DNA of 64,000 nucleotides from an uncultured Kiritimatiellota bacterium (GTDB lineage Bacteria > Verrucomicrobiota > Kiritimatiellia > RFP12 > UBA1067), in NCBI GenBank assembly GCA_934667425.1, contig CAKULV010000003.1:1-64000 (forward strand), read 5' to 3'. The notes beneath the pieces were generated by a model, which did not search any database, had not been told where the DNA came from, and was given only the letters and a program-made list of their open reading frames with translations. Shown here piece after piece: positions 14,941 to 25,113 of this stretch. The position numbers and the translations under genes were made by a program. How positions within the stretch are numbered: position 1 is the first letter of the stretch; the number at the start of each line of letters is the position of its first letter.

Positions 14941-16098
14941 ATGAAAATACGAAACCTGTGTCTGGCTTTGACGTTGGCTCCGCTGGCGGCTGTCGCTTCG
15001 CTGGCAGACGCGCATCTGTCGGACTTCCCGCGCCTGTCGGGCGAGACGGATGATGCACCGCGCTTTCGCCGCGCGATCGATGCGGCGGCAAACGGCATCC
15101 TGGAGGTGCCGAAGGGCGAATATGAAATTGCCTCGCCGCTCGTCATTACAAACCGCTGTTCGCTCGATATGCATCCCGCCGCGCATCTTGTCGCGACAAA
15201 GGAGATGGACTTTCTCCTCACGTGGGCGGCGGCTGGCGATTACGTTTCGTTGACGCTCTTCGAGCCCGACGGACGCATCTACGACAACCTTGGTCTCTTC
15301 ATTCGTGGCGGAGATCTCGACGGCAACGGCCTCGCGAGTTGTCTGCGTCTCAGCAATGCGCACCACTTCACGCTGGCGAACATCACGCTCCACAACGGCA
15401 AGCGTGTCGGACTGGAGGTCTCACGTAAAAATGGCGGATACCTTTATGAGCTGGTGGCCAACAACGTCTACGCCAAATGCACGATGAAGGGCCTCGCTGG
15501 AAACGTCGGCATCGACATTTCCGTCTCGGACTGCCATCTGACGGACGTCTTCGTCATCGACTACACGGTCGGCATGCGCATTGGTGGCTCATCGAACCGC
15601 CTGACGCGCTGCCACGTCTGGGGTGGCACGGTGGCGCCGAAGGGCCTTGGCATGCGAGACTGGTCGACGGCCTATGGTGAAAGCAAGCGCCGTCCGTGGA
15701 CGCCGGAGGTCGAGCGCGAGATGCTGGCGAAGGGACTGCCTGAGATGCTTGCGGGTTCGATCTCCTTCGACATTCAGGGATGGGGGCACACGCTTGACGG
15801 ATGCTATGCGGACACGGCAGAGATCGGATTTCGCATTGGCGGCGGAAATGCCGTCCTCTCGTGCTGCGGATTCTACAACAACCCGCGCATGGGGCTTCGG
15901 AAGTCGACGGCGATTGTCCATCAGGTCGGACAGCTGATCGTCGATTCCTGTAGCTTTGACGGTGGCGCGGGCTGTGAGCGGCTCTACGAGGCGGTCGACG
16001 GCACGGCACTCCTTTGGCGGGCGAACCACGCATCGGGCGGGCGTGACATGAAAGGCGAAGCCCGAAAGTTATCTGAGACCTGCCGCTCGGCTCCCTGA
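14941..16098 (+). CDS. Secreted parallel beta-helix protein (pectin-lyase fold)
   Basis: 385 residues from ATG 14941, which starts a clear signal peptide (KIRNLCLALTLAPLAAVASLADA). The longer upstream frame would cover the promoter and is rejected. The body repeats short strand-turn units with asparagine- and glycine-rich turns (NGLASCLRLSNAHHFTLANITLHNG, GMRIGGSSNRLTRC, GFRIGGGNAVLSCCGFYNN), the pattern of right-handed parallel beta-helices found in polysaccharide lyases and glycosidases. I cannot assign a lyase or hydrolase family. As first gene after the regulator and operator it is probably induced with the four genes downstream. Confidence 0.65.
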   Translation: MKIRNLCLALTLAPLAAVASLADAHLSDFPRLSGETDDAPRFRRAIDAAANGILEVPKGEYEIASPLVITNRCSLDMHPAAHLVATKEMDFLLTWAAAGDYVSLTLFEPDGRIYDNLGLFIRGGDLDGNGLASCLRLSNAHHFTLANITLHNGKRVGLEVSRKNGGYLYELVANNVYAKCTMKGLAGNVGIDISVSDCHLTDVFVIDYTVGMRIGGSSNRLTRCHVWGGTVAPKGLGMRDWSTAYGESKRRPWTPEVEREMLAKGLPEMLAGSISFDIQGWGHTLDGCYADTAEIGFRIGGGNAVLSCCGFYNNPRMGLRKSTAIVHQVGQLIVDSCSFDGGAGCERLYEAVDGTALLWRANHASGGRDMKGEARKLSETCRSAP

Positions 16099-16159
16099 TG
16101 CTGGCTTTGACAGGAAATGCGTATACTACACAACAACACTCGAAGAAAGGAACTGTTCC

Positions 16160-19100
16160 ATGGACAACAGAAGAGTGCTTGAAGGAAAGAGTCACGTCAT
16201 CCTCGCGGCGAAGTGTGTCACTGTCGCCGCCCTTTTGTCTGCCGTGAACGCCATGGCCACGGACTATACGTGGACTGGTGGCGGGGATGGGTTGACATGG
16301 ACTGACACCATGAACTGGGAAGGCGGCAACGTATTCGTGTCGTCCACGGGCAATCGGCTCATCTTCCAGAATCCGGTGGCGGACGCGGTGATTTCGATTC
16401 CGGGGAACCTGTCCGTCAACAGCATCAAGTTCGCGTCAGGCTGCCGCGCGATGACGCTTGCGGGTGCGTCGGACGCACGGATCACCAACATCTACAAGGG
16501 CGGTTCGCTGACCGACGAGACCATGGACGCCAATGCTTCGATTTTCGTGGAGACCACCGAGCCGATCAGGATGGACGTGATCCAGATGATGGCAGGCGAG
16601 CGCGCGGTCGGCCTCGCCCAAGGGGCGCATCTGGAGATTCTCAAGCCCATCGTCGATAATGCGGACAAGAAAGGCCGGGTTTCTTTCCGCACGTTGGGCG
16701 AGTCGAAGAACTCCTATCTCAAGATTGACTACGATCCGGCGTCGGCCGATTTTGCGCTCGACCCGGTGGAGGGCTCGTTCCTTTTCAGGTTCGTCGGCGG
16801 CACGAACGAGCTTTCCGCCGCGCTCGCCGCCACGACGCAGGAGACGCCGAAACCGATCGTCTGCAAAAACATCGGCCTGCTGAAGCTGAACGCCGGCGCC
16901 TATCCCCGGGAATTTACGCTAGACGGGACGGATTGCACGCTGAGGGCCGAAGGGTCGGTGGCCTTGGGCAGAGTCTCGCAGACCAAGTCCGGCGGCGACT
17001 ATACGTTCGATCTTGCCGAGAATGTGCGGGTGGACTTCATGGGGGCGGTTGTCCTGTATGGCGTAAGCCTTGCCCATCGTGTTCCGGTCTCTTCGTCGAT
17101 TCATTATCATGGGCGGGTGAAGTGCGCTCAATTCTATGATGGCTACTCCGAGCCGGAAGCCGGGCATCGCGGCGGCTTCATCCACCTCCATGCGCCGGTC
17201 GAGTCCTCAATCTTCTATCTGCGCGGCTACAACATCGTCTGCGAGGCGGCGAATGTGCTGCCGAGCGGCATTGACATCCGCTGGCGCTATGAAGGCCAGT
17301 CAAACTGCGGCATCGTGGACATGAACGGCTTCGACCAGACGGTGACGCACCTCAATGCGATCGGCAGCTTCAATGGCCTTGACCGGAACCTCATCAAGTC
17401 CGACAGGCCTTGTACGCTGACGGTCAACGACACGTTCGGCGGGGCGAATCCGGAGAATGCCCGCATCGCGGTGCAGGGGGCGATCACCCTTGTCCACGGC
17501 GGCACCGAGACGCAGGAGTTCAACAGCCGCGACATCGAGACCACCGGCGACATCATCATCAATTCCGGCAAGATCAGGCTGTCGGGCACGGCGGCGATTC
17601 GCGGCGTGAAGAAAATCGTGATCGGGGCGGATGGCGAGCTTGTGCTGGCCGGCATCTCGGCGTCGCCGATTCCGTCAGATGCGGTGCTGTATCTCAGCAG
17701 CGCCGGCGGCGGCATTGACGCGACCGGGTACCAGGGAACGGCGCTGACGATCTCGAACCGCGTGTGCGTGGACGGCATATTCGTCGCGAACGGCAGCTAC
17801 ACGTCGGCGAACGCCGGCTGGCTCACGGGCGACAAGATCACGGTGAACGCCGACGGCTTTTCGGCCTGGCGCACGGCGGTGGATGGGAATTGGGAGGATG
17901 CGGACAAGTGGTCGAAGCCGCCGAGAGCCGTCGAAACGGCGTTTGTCGACGCCATTGGCGGCAGCTACACGGTTTCCGTCACGGCGGACAATGCGGCGAT
18001 GGGGCCGCTCGCGATCGGCAATGCCGGTGAGGGAACGGCGACGCTGGCGGTGGGCGCGGCGGTCTCGTGGATGGACGGCGCGACGGTCAGGATCGGGGCG
18101 GGCGGGCGCATCGTCGTCGGTTCCGGCGGCGTGCTGTCCTACAACAGCCGCGAACATGGCGGCGACAACCTGCTGCTGGCGTCGGGTGGTCGCCTTGAAC
18201 TGAAAGACGAGGCCCAAGTGACGCTGATGACGCAGAAGAGCGAGGCTTCGCCCATCCGCCAGCAGGGTGGCGATCTCGTCGTCGGAGGCGACGCCAAGCT
18301 GACGATGGCGGGCGGCCGGACGCGCGGCTTCGGCTCCGGCAAGACCGTTCTCAAGGATTCGGCGCTTTTAGAGACCATGACGGGCGCAGATGCCGCCGGC
18401 AAGCCCTTGCCCGATTTCCGTCTCTACACCTGCAGCACGCTGTCGGGCGTGACGAATCACCTGGTGATTCAGGGCCATGCGCGGCTTCATCCGAAGGACG
18501 ACAGTTCGCTCAATCTTGACCAGGTTGTCTTCGGCTATCCGAATGGCGGCATCGGCGGCCTTTCCCGCCTGGACTACAACAGCGACGCGCGTAGCTTCTT
18601 CGGCCACCAGATCGAACTGGGCGCCACGTGGGGCTTTGCGGAGATGAACGTGACGGCGGGAACGGTGGCGATCGGCGCGTATGGCCTCGGCGTCGGCGGC
18701 TTCCATTACAGCGGACGCGGCGCGACGCACGCGGACGTCGTGGGCGTGCTGAACGTCTCCGGCGGGGTGGTCGAGGTGAATGCCTCGGCATTCGGCGCGG
18801 CCCGAAACCGGGTGCGCGGGCTGCTGCTGGGCGAGGGGTGGTATGACAGGAAGACGGCCGACTCCGGCAATCTTTTCACCGGCCATGTCAATCTTTCGGG
18901 GGGCGCAATCACCAATCTCTGCGGCGCGGTGATTCTCGGAGCAGGTGCGGCGAAAGGCGTGTGGTCGCAGACCGGCGGCGAATTTGCGAACACCTCGGAC
19001 AAGGCGGATGGGCCGATGATCCTCGGCTGGCTGGGCGGCGAGGGCGCGTTCATTCTCTCCAATGGCACGGTGAAGGTGGCCAACGCCGACATCGCCACCT

Positions 19101-19642
19101 ACGTGGGGGGCGCCGAGACGAATCTGACGCCGTGGGTCCTGGAGGCCGAGGCTCCGTCAAGCCAAGCTGCGGCGACCGGGCTGCTCTCGCTGCAGGGCGG
19201 CGTCTTCACCACGGCCGGCGACGTAGTGGTGGGACAGGACGGCAACGGAACGATCGAGGTGGGCGAGAAGGGCGCGCTTTTCTCTCGGACGCTGGATCTG
19301 CGGACGTCTGCGGCAGAAGATGGCCGGCCGGCGCATTCGGCGACGCTCAGATTCAAGGCAGGCTCTGCGGCCTGCGGGCGAATCACGCTTTCGGGTGCGC
19401 TGAAATCTGTGAGCGGCGCCATGCTGGAATTCGATCTCACCGACTGGGACAGGCATTCCCGGCTCAAGTTCCTCAAATGCAACGGACTGGAGGGCAGCCC
19501 GGTCGACTGGGGCAACATCGTCATCATCGGCGTCGAGAAGTCCGACTTCTGCAGCGCGGGAGGTTCGCGCTATGTGTTCCGCCAGAACGCGAGAGGCATT
19601 TCAATTGGGAAGAAGACCGGCGGCATGGTTTTGGTCAGGTGA
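16160..19642 (+). CDS. Giant exported protein with autotransporter-associated beta-strand repeats
   Basis: 1,160 residues. A signal peptide ends near residue 33 (SAVNAMA), followed by YTWTGGGDGLTWTDTMNWEGG, a motif that opens many proteins with autotransporter-associated strand repeats. The middle is a long run of beta-strand units rich in Gly, Ala, Val and Asn, with recurring phrases such as LNVSGGVVEVNAS and VNLSGGAITNLCG. There is no recognisable C-terminal barrel for self-export. The chain ends in GGMVLVR, similar to the ends of three other large proteins here. An adhesive or glycan-binding surface role is plausible, not shown. Confidence 0.65.
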   Translation: MDNRRVLEGKSHVILAAKCVTVAALLSAVNAMATDYTWTGGGDGLTWTDTMNWEGGNVFVSSTGNRLIFQNPVADAVISIPGNLSVNSIKFASGCRAMTLAGASDARITNIYKGGSLTDETMDANASIFVETTEPIRMDVIQMMAGERAVGLAQGAHLEILKPIVDNADKKGRVSFRTLGESKNSYLKIDYDPASADFALDPVEGSFLFRFVGGTNELSAALAATTQETPKPIVCKNIGLLKLNAGAYPREFTLDGTDCTLRAEGSVALGRVSQTKSGGDYTFDLAENVRVDFMGAVVLYGVSLAHRVPVSSSIHYHGRVKCAQFYDGYSEPEAGHRGGFIHLHAPVESSIFYLRGYNIVCEAANVLPSGIDIRWRYEGQSNCGIVDMNGFDQTVTHLNAIGSFNGLDRNLIKSDRPCTLTVNDTFGGANPENARIAVQGAITLVHGGTETQEFNSRDIETTGDIIINSGKIRLSGTAAIRGVKKIVIGADGELVLAGISASPIPSDAVLYLSSAGGGIDATGYQGTALTISNRVCVDGIFVANGSYTSANAGWLTGDKITVNADGFSAWRTAVDGNWEDADKWSKPPRAVETAFVDAIGGSYTVSVTADNAAMGPLAIGNAGEGTATLAVGAAVSWMDGATVRIGAGGRIVVGSGGVLSYNSREHGGDNLLLASGGRLELKDEAQVTLMTQKSEASPIRQQGGDLVVGGDAKLTMAGGRTRGFGSGKTVLKDSALLETMTGADAAGKPLPDFRLYTCSTLSGVTNHLVIQGHARLHPKDDSSLNLDQVVFGYPNGGIGGLSRLDYNSDARSFFGHQIELGATWGFAEMNVTAGTVAIGAYGLGVGGFHYSGRGATHADVVGVLNVSGGVVEVNASAFGAARNRVRGLLLGEGWYDRKTADSGNLFTGHVNLSGGAITNLCGAVILGAGAAKGVWSQTGGEFANTSDKADGPMILGWLGGEGAFILSNGTVKVANADIATYVGGAETNLTPWVLEAEAPSSQAAATGLLSLQGGVFTTAGDVVVGQDGNGTIEVGEKGALFSRTLDLRTSAAEDGRPAHSATLRFKAGSAACGRITLSGALKSVSGAMLEFDLTDWDRHSRLKFLKCNGLEGSPVDWGNIVIIGVEKSDFCSAGGSRYVFRQNARGISIGKKTGGMVLVR

Positions 19643-19657
19643 CATGAGGGCGAAGAT

Positions 19658-21952
19658 ATGAGGTCGAACGTGTTCTGGACGATCGCGGCAATCGCGTGTG
19701 GCGTGAGGGCGGAGGTGTTTCCCGTTTCGCCGGAGGAGGGCGTTCCCGGCGTTGTCCGCGCGGTGGCGGCGGCGAACGCGGCCGGTGGCGGGGAAGTGCG
19801 CCTGGCGAACGGCATCTACCGTCTGGAGGCGACGCTTGCGCTCACGGCGACGAACGTCACGTTGCGCGCGGCGGAGAAGGGCGGTGTCGTGCTTTCGGGT
19901 GCGCGACCGGTGGGTGGCTGGCAGACCGTGCCGGGGAAGCCGTGGCTCAGTGCGCGACTCGGCCGGACGGGCTATTTCCGTTCGCTGATCGTCAACGGCA
20001 AGTATGCGCCGCGCGCGGAGTTCCCGGGCGGCGGCGCGATGCTGCAGAACACGAACGTGTGGAACGTGCGATGGCTTTCGTCGATCGGCAATGGCTGGGA
20101 ACGCCCGCCGACCCGCGAGGAGTCGTCCACGGTGTTCGTGAAAAATGGCGATCTCCCGGAGGGGTTCGATCCCTCGTCTGCCGACATCCGCGTCTATCAC
20201 GAATGGGACAATTCGCTGGTGCGCGCGGACAAGTGGATCCCTGAACGGTTGCGGCTTGAGCTGAAGGATCCCTGCCGGTTTCCGCCGGGTTCCTTCAATC
20301 GGCACGGATACATCGTCTACAACACGAAAGAGGGCATGCTCGGACCGGGCAACTGGTACTTCGACACGGCGGAAGGCATCCTCTACTATTGGCCGAAGGC
20401 CGGCGAGACGGCCGACAGCCTCAAGGTCGAGGTGCCGCGTCTTGTGAGGCTGCTGGAGTTCAAGGGGTGCGAAGGCGTGGCGTTCGAAGGAATCGTCTTC
20501 GAGAATGCCATGCCGCCGATGGAACGGTCGACGTTCAGCGGCGTGGGCATCTCCGCTGCGGTGACGGGAAATCGGCCGGTGGACTGCTCGTTCAGGGACT
20601 GCACGTTTCGCAATTGCGGCGGCATTTCGCTGCGCATAGCGAACGGACGAAGGCTTCGGCTGGATGGCAACACCTTCGAGCGGAGCGGCTCCTGCGCAAT
20701 TCAGGCCGATGGCCGGGAACTTTTCGTGTCCGGGAACCGCATTCTCTCTTCCGGCCGCGTGTTTACGTCCGCCTGCGCCTGCAACATCAGCGGACGAGGC
20801 GTAAGGTTCTGCCTCAATGAAATTGACGGGACCCCGTATTGCGGCGTAGTGTTCAACGGCGAGGACAACCTCTTTGAGTCGAATGTCGTGCGAAACGTGA
20901 TGCAGTCGCTCAATGACGGTGCGGCGTTCTACGGCATGGGCATGAAGACGGTCTTTCGGGGGAATCGCGTCTCTGACAACCAGCCTGACGTGAGGGGGCG
21001 GCACGCCTTCTACTTCGACGAGGGCGGCAGGGACGGACTGGTCGTCGACAATTGCGTGGAAGGCGGGTTCCGCTCTCCGGTGCACAACCATTTCACATAC
21101 AACATCGTCGTCTCGAACAACGTGTTCAAGACGCCCGGCAAGCAGGGCGTCTCGTTTGCCGGTTCGCGCTGGGGGACATGCGTCGACAACCGTTTTGAAT
21201 GCGGAGGCGGATTCGATCAGATGCCGAGCGTACACGAAGTCACGAACTGGTCGGGGAACGTCTTCCTCGAGAACGGGGTGGAGAGGCGGATGGAACTTGC
21301 CCGAAAGCCGTCAAAACGGCAGGTGAATCCTGTGCCTGTGCCATACACGCCGCTGCCGCCGAAGGTCGATGGCTGGGTGGATCGCGCCAACTGGCCGGGG
21401 ACGTGGACCTACGCCCAGTCGGATGCGGAGGGCTTCTCCCTGCACGGCACGCCGCGCATGTTCCGGGCCTGTCATGATGGCACTAACCTGTATCTGGCGG
21501 CACGAGCGCCGCACTACCGCTGGGAGCAGCCGGCGACGAATGCCGCATCCAACGTGGACTGGGTGCGCTTCCGCTTTGCGAACCGCGAGGTGGAAGTCCG
21601 TGCGGACGGGACGGTGACAGACAGCGGGACGGCAACGACTCGGTCGCTGCGGCACTGCGCCGGCGTCGAGAAGACGCAGAAGAAGGGCATGGGCTGGTAC
21701 ATGACGTATCAGGTGGCGTTGCCGCTCGCGGAGCTGGGCGTGGCGGCCGGCGGGCCGGATTCCATTGCATTCGATTTCGCGATTCACGATGCGCTCACCG
21801 GCGAGACGCGCCACCATAATCCAACGGACAAGAACGCGACGCCTTCGGTGTTTCGGGTGAAGTTCCCTGAGAACCTGTTCACGAAACCGTCCCGCGACGG
21901 CGAGGCGTTCAAACGGCTCGCGGAAACGCTTCTGGCACAGCGCAGGCCGTAG
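19658..21952 (+). CDS. Secreted parallel beta-helix protein with C-terminal CBM9-like domain
   Basis: 764 residues, starting 15 bases after the previous stop, with a short signal peptide. Residues about 30-560 are a right-handed beta-helix of the kind in glycoside hydrolases and lyases. They begin with the usual ANAAGGGEVRLANGIYRLEATL opening (quoted in part), then GPGNWYFDTAEGILYYWPKAGE and repeated VAFEGIVFENA, CTFRNCGGISLRIANG and NRILSSGR turns. From about residue 575, VDGWVDRANWPGTW and CHDGTNLYLAARAPH resemble the CBM9-like fold that binds sugar chain ends. Specificity unknown. It is part of the 14941-25086 operon. Confidence 0.68.
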   Translation: MRSNVFWTIAAIACGVRAEVFPVSPEEGVPGVVRAVAAANAAGGGEVRLANGIYRLEATLALTATNVTLRAAEKGGVVLSGARPVGGWQTVPGKPWLSARLGRTGYFRSLIVNGKYAPRAEFPGGGAMLQNTNVWNVRWLSSIGNGWERPPTREESSTVFVKNGDLPEGFDPSSADIRVYHEWDNSLVRADKWIPERLRLELKDPCRFPPGSFNRHGYIVYNTKEGMLGPGNWYFDTAEGILYYWPKAGETADSLKVEVPRLVRLLEFKGCEGVAFEGIVFENAMPPMERSTFSGVGISAAVTGNRPVDCSFRDCTFRNCGGISLRIANGRRLRLDGNTFERSGSCAIQADGRELFVSGNRILSSGRVFTSACACNISGRGVRFCLNEIDGTPYCGVVFNGEDNLFESNVVRNVMQSLNDGAAFYGMGMKTVFRGNRVSDNQPDVRGRHAFYFDEGGRDGLVVDNCVEGGFRSPVHNHFTYNIVVSNNVFKTPGKQGVSFAGSRWGTCVDNRFECGGGFDQMPSVHEVTNWSGNVFLENGVERRMELARKPSKRQVNPVPVPYTPLPPKVDGWVDRANWPGTWTYAQSDAEGFSLHGTPRMFRACHDGTNLYLAARAPHYRWEQPATNAASNVDWVRFRFANREVEVRADGTVTDSGTATTRSLRHCAGVEKTQKKGMGWYMTYQVALPLAELGVAAGGPDSIAFDFAIHDALTGETRHHNPTDKNATPSVFRVKFPENLFTKPSRDGEAFKRLAETLLAQRRP

Positions 21953-21972
21953 GGCGCACTGTGAAAAAAGTG

Positions 21973-21978
21973 TATAAT
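21973..21978 (+). promoter_or_regulatory. Internal -10 element ahead of the propeller-GH2 gene
   Basis: A perfect TATAAT 33 bases before ATG 22012, in the gap after the beta-helix gene. No convincing -35 is present. It shows that the frame upstream of 22012 is probably untranslated. Confidence 0.45.
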
Positions 21979-22011
21979 ATGCGCCTGGCAAACAGAGAAA
22001 GGAAAGAATCC

Positions 22012-25000
22012 ATGGCAACGGGAAAAGCACTCTACAAAATCAGATGTCTACTGGCGGCTGCGGTTTGCGCGGCGGTGTTTGGACATGTTTGCGCCGTGAC
22101 GCCGTTTCCGAAGGTGTCGAGTCCGCGCGCTCTCACCACGGGACCTCACGAGCATTTCATCGCGAACTATTTCGGGCTGGACGCCTGGAGCCCGAACCAG
22201 CGTTACATGGTCGCACTGGAGACAGATCTGAACGGACGGCTTCCGGAGGCCGGCGAACGCTGCACGCTGGGGGTCATCGACCTGGAGGACGCCAATCGCT
22301 TCATCCCCGTGACCACGACCGCGTGCTGGAATTTCCAGGAGGCGGCGATGGCGTTCTGGATCGACGACGACACCATCCTGTTCAATGACGTGCGCGAGGG
22401 CAGGTTCCGCACCGTCGTCATGAACTGGCGCACGAAACAGGAGCTTCGCGTGTTGCCGATGCCGGTCTCCGCAGTCTCGGAAGACCGAACCTGGGCGGTG
22501 TGCATCAACTACGCCAGGCTTTCGCTCACGCGCCCCGACTACGGCTATGCCGGGCCGGGCCAGGATCCGCTGGAAGACGTTGAGTGGCCGGAAAACGACG
22601 GCCTCTGGACGATGGACTTGAAGACGGGGGCTGTGAAGCTCGTCCTTTCGGTGGCCGAGGGGCGTTCTCTGATGGTCCCCACGAAACCCGTCCCGGGCAA
22701 GCCGGGGCATCCGCTGGCCTACTACTGCCACACGGTAATCTCTAAAGATGGCGCAAAGATATTCTTCCTGGCCCGTTCCGTCAACTGGTTCGACAGGCGG
22801 ACGCACAAGACCTCCATCTGGGAGACCACGGCGTTCACGGTCAACCGCGACGGCACCGGGCTTCGCCGCTGCTTCAAGGATGGCTGGGCGGGGTCGCACT
22901 TCAACTGGGCGCCGGACGGCTCGCACCGGATGATCGTCACCGCCAAGTGGAACGCTCACCTGACGGGCGAACACTGGTCTAAGAACATGAACTGGCAGCC
23001 GGTGGAGTTCACCGTCGGCGAGGAGGAGAAGGTTCGGCACATCGGCATGGGATTCGCCGACAAGGACTGGCACTGCGCCTATTCGCCCGATGGCAAGTTC
23101 ATGAGCGGCGAGACCTACTGGGACTGGGAACACGGCCGTTTCGAGCGTCCGTGGGTGCTGATTCGGCTGGAAGACGACGCGATCATGCCGATTCGCGAAT
23201 TCTTCGTGCCGGAGAAGTACCGCGGCACCCATTGGCGATGCGACCTTCATGCGCGCTGGCGGAAAGACGGCAGGCAGCTCGCCTTCAATTCGGTGCACGA
23301 AGGCTCGCGGCAGATCTACGTGATGGATGTCACGCCGGCGACGGAGGCGTCGGCGCCTTCCGTCGCCGGCCGGATGCCGCTGGAGGGACTGTGGGATTTC
23401 CGGCTTGAAAGGGGCAAGACGCTGGAGGAGCTGTCGCTGCCTGCCTTCAGCCCCGTCGAGAAGATGGTCGTACCCGGCTGCTGGGACGCGCTCTCCCACC
23501 ATTGGAACGAGCGCGGCACGGGGCTTTACCGCCGGACCTTCAAGCTGGAGGGGGATGTGCCGGCGGCGTATCTTGTGATCGATGGCATGTGCCTGAGGGC
23601 CAAGGCGTTTCTCGACGGCCGGGAGCTCGGCACGCGCGTAACGCCCTGGATGCGGATCGAGTTCGCCACGGGTGTGCTCGCGGCGGGGACGCACGAACTG
23701 ACGCTGGCGATCGACTCCACTGTGGACGAGCCTCGGCGGACAAGGCTTTTCAGGAATGCGTACGACTTCTATCCGAATGGCGGCATCCATCACGGGGTGT
23801 GGCTGGAGACGCTCGCGTCTCCAGACGCGATTCGCAGGGCGGTGGTGAGGACGCGGGACTATCGCACGGGCGAGATAGAGCTTCAGCTTGTCGTGGCCGG
23901 AGGGGCGATGGCCGCAGACGGCGAATATCCTGTCGCGTTCGATGGCGCGGCCGCGCGGATGGTCGGTTTCCGAAATGGCTGCGCACGGGTGAAGGTTCCG
24001 GAATACAGGCTGTGGTCGCCGGAGGAGCCGAATCTCCATCGGGTCGAGGTGGCGGGCGTGGGCGTGCGCTTCGGAATCCGGCAGGTGGGAACGGCGAATC
24101 GGCGCATAACGCTGAATGGCAAGCCAATCTATCTGAAAGGCGTCTGCCGGCATGAGATGCATTATGAATTCGGCTCCACCACGCCGAAGCAGCTGATGTA
24201 CGAAGACCTGATGAACCTCAAGGATCTCGGCGGCAATTTCGTGCGGGGAGTGCACTATCCCCAATGCGAGGCGTTTCTGGATCTCTGCGACGAACTCGGA
24301 TTTCTCGTCTGGGAGGAATCGCTTGGCTGGGGGAACGACGCGAAACAGATGGGCGATCCTGAGTTTGTGCGCCTGCAGGAGCAGATCACGCGGCAGACGG
24401 TGCGGGAGTCGATCAACCATCCCTCGATCATCATCTCCGGGTTTCTCAATGAGCCGCATTCCGGCACGAAGGAGGCCCTTGCCCTGGTGAACCGCCTGGT
24501 GGATGTGGTGAAGGCGGAGGATTCCGGCCACCTCGTCACCTTTGCGTGCAACCGCACCGAGACGGACATCTCGCATGTCAAGACCGACATCATCGCCTAC
24601 AACACCTATCCCTGCTGGTACAACGACGAGATGTCCGAAGGGACTCCCGAGGAGATGCGGGCAAACATTCGGCGTTGCCACGACCGCATCACGAAGTATT
24701 TCCGAGACCGCTATCGGGATGACCGGCCGATCGTCGTCAGCGAAATTGGCGTCAAGGCCGATTACGGCGTGCGCGATCCAAGGGGACGGGCCCAGTATAC
24801 GGAGGATGGCCAGGCCGAGTACACGCGCATCATGCTTGAGGAGATGATGGCCAATCGGGACATCGCGGGTTTTTCGATCTGGCAGTTCACCGACTGCAAG
24901 ACCTATACGCGCACGAGGGGCATGCGCAATCGCTCCTATGGGGTCAACACCGGCGGGCTCTATGATCTTTACCGCCGCCCGAAGATGGCGGTTGAGGAAG

Positions 25001-25086
25001 TGAGGAAGGCGTTTGCCACAGGACAGGACTTGGCTTCCCCCCGTGACCGGGAGGCTGCCCGCGATAGGCGCTCGGCGGAACGTTGA
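22012..25086 (+). CDS. Secreted fusion of a TolB-like beta-propeller and a GH2 glycosidase
   Basis: 1,024 residues. AAAGGAAAG precedes ATG 22012 and a signal peptide follows (CLLAAAVCAAVFGHVCA). Residues about 35-445 are a WD40/PD40-type propeller like those of TolB and oligogalacturonate lyases (HARWRKDGRQLAFNSVHEG, CAYSPDGKFMSGETYW). Residues about 455-1000 are a complete GH2 enzyme: sugar-binding jelly roll, immunoglobulin-like domain and TIM barrel. The acid/base is E814 (GFLNEPHSG) and the nucleophile E911 (VVSEIGVKADYG). The barrel resembles beta-glucuronidase more than LacZ (NRISNGKPIYLKGV-like lead into HEMHYEFG). Propeller plus GH2 in one chain is unusual. Confidence 0.8.
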   Translation: MATGKALYKIRCLLAAAVCAAVFGHVCAVTPFPKVSSPRALTTGPHEHFIANYFGLDAWSPNQRYMVALETDLNGRLPEAGERCTLGVIDLEDANRFIPVTTTACWNFQEAAMAFWIDDDTILFNDVREGRFRTVVMNWRTKQELRVLPMPVSAVSEDRTWAVCINYARLSLTRPDYGYAGPGQDPLEDVEWPENDGLWTMDLKTGAVKLVLSVAEGRSLMVPTKPVPGKPGHPLAYYCHTVISKDGAKIFFLARSVNWFDRRTHKTSIWETTAFTVNRDGTGLRRCFKDGWAGSHFNWAPDGSHRMIVTAKWNAHLTGEHWSKNMNWQPVEFTVGEEEKVRHIGMGFADKDWHCAYSPDGKFMSGETYWDWEHGRFERPWVLIRLEDDAIMPIREFFVPEKYRGTHWRCDLHARWRKDGRQLAFNSVHEGSRQIYVMDVTPATEASAPSVAGRMPLEGLWDFRLERGKTLEELSLPAFSPVEKMVVPGCWDALSHHWNERGTGLYRRTFKLEGDVPAAYLVIDGMCLRAKAFLDGRELGTRVTPWMRIEFATGVLAAGTHELTLAIDSTVDEPRRTRLFRNAYDFYPNGGIHHGVWLETLASPDAIRRAVVRTRDYRTGEIELQLVVAGGAMAADGEYPVAFDGAAARMVGFRNGCARVKVPEYRLWSPEEPNLHRVEVAGVGVRFGIRQVGTANRRITLNGKPIYLKGVCRHEMHYEFGSTTPKQLMYEDLMNLKDLGGNFVRGVHYPQCEAFLDLCDELGFLVWEESLGWGNDAKQMGDPEFVRLQEQITRQTVRESINHPSIIISGFLNEPHSGTKEALALVNRLVDVVKAEDSGHLVTFACNRTETDISHVKTDIIAYNTYPCWYNDEMSEGTPEEMRANIRRCHDRITKYFRDRYRDDRPIVVSEIGVKADYGVRDPRGRAQYTEDGQAEYTRIMLEEMMANRDIAGFSIWQFTDCKTYTRTRGMRNRSYGVNTGGLYDLYRRPKMAVEEVRKAFATGQDLASPRDREAARDRRSAER

Positions 25087-25113
25087 AGCAGGCCTTGAAA
25101 GTGCGCATGAGGT

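Noticed and set aside
16107..16127. TTGACA followed by TATACT upstream of the 16160 gene
   Set aside because: The spacer is only nine bases, too short for a normal promoter. The gene is probably read through from 14904.
21961..22011. GTG at 21961 as start of the propeller-GH2 protein
   Set aside because: It would place a TATAAT box inside the coding region and a long polar stretch before the signal peptide.
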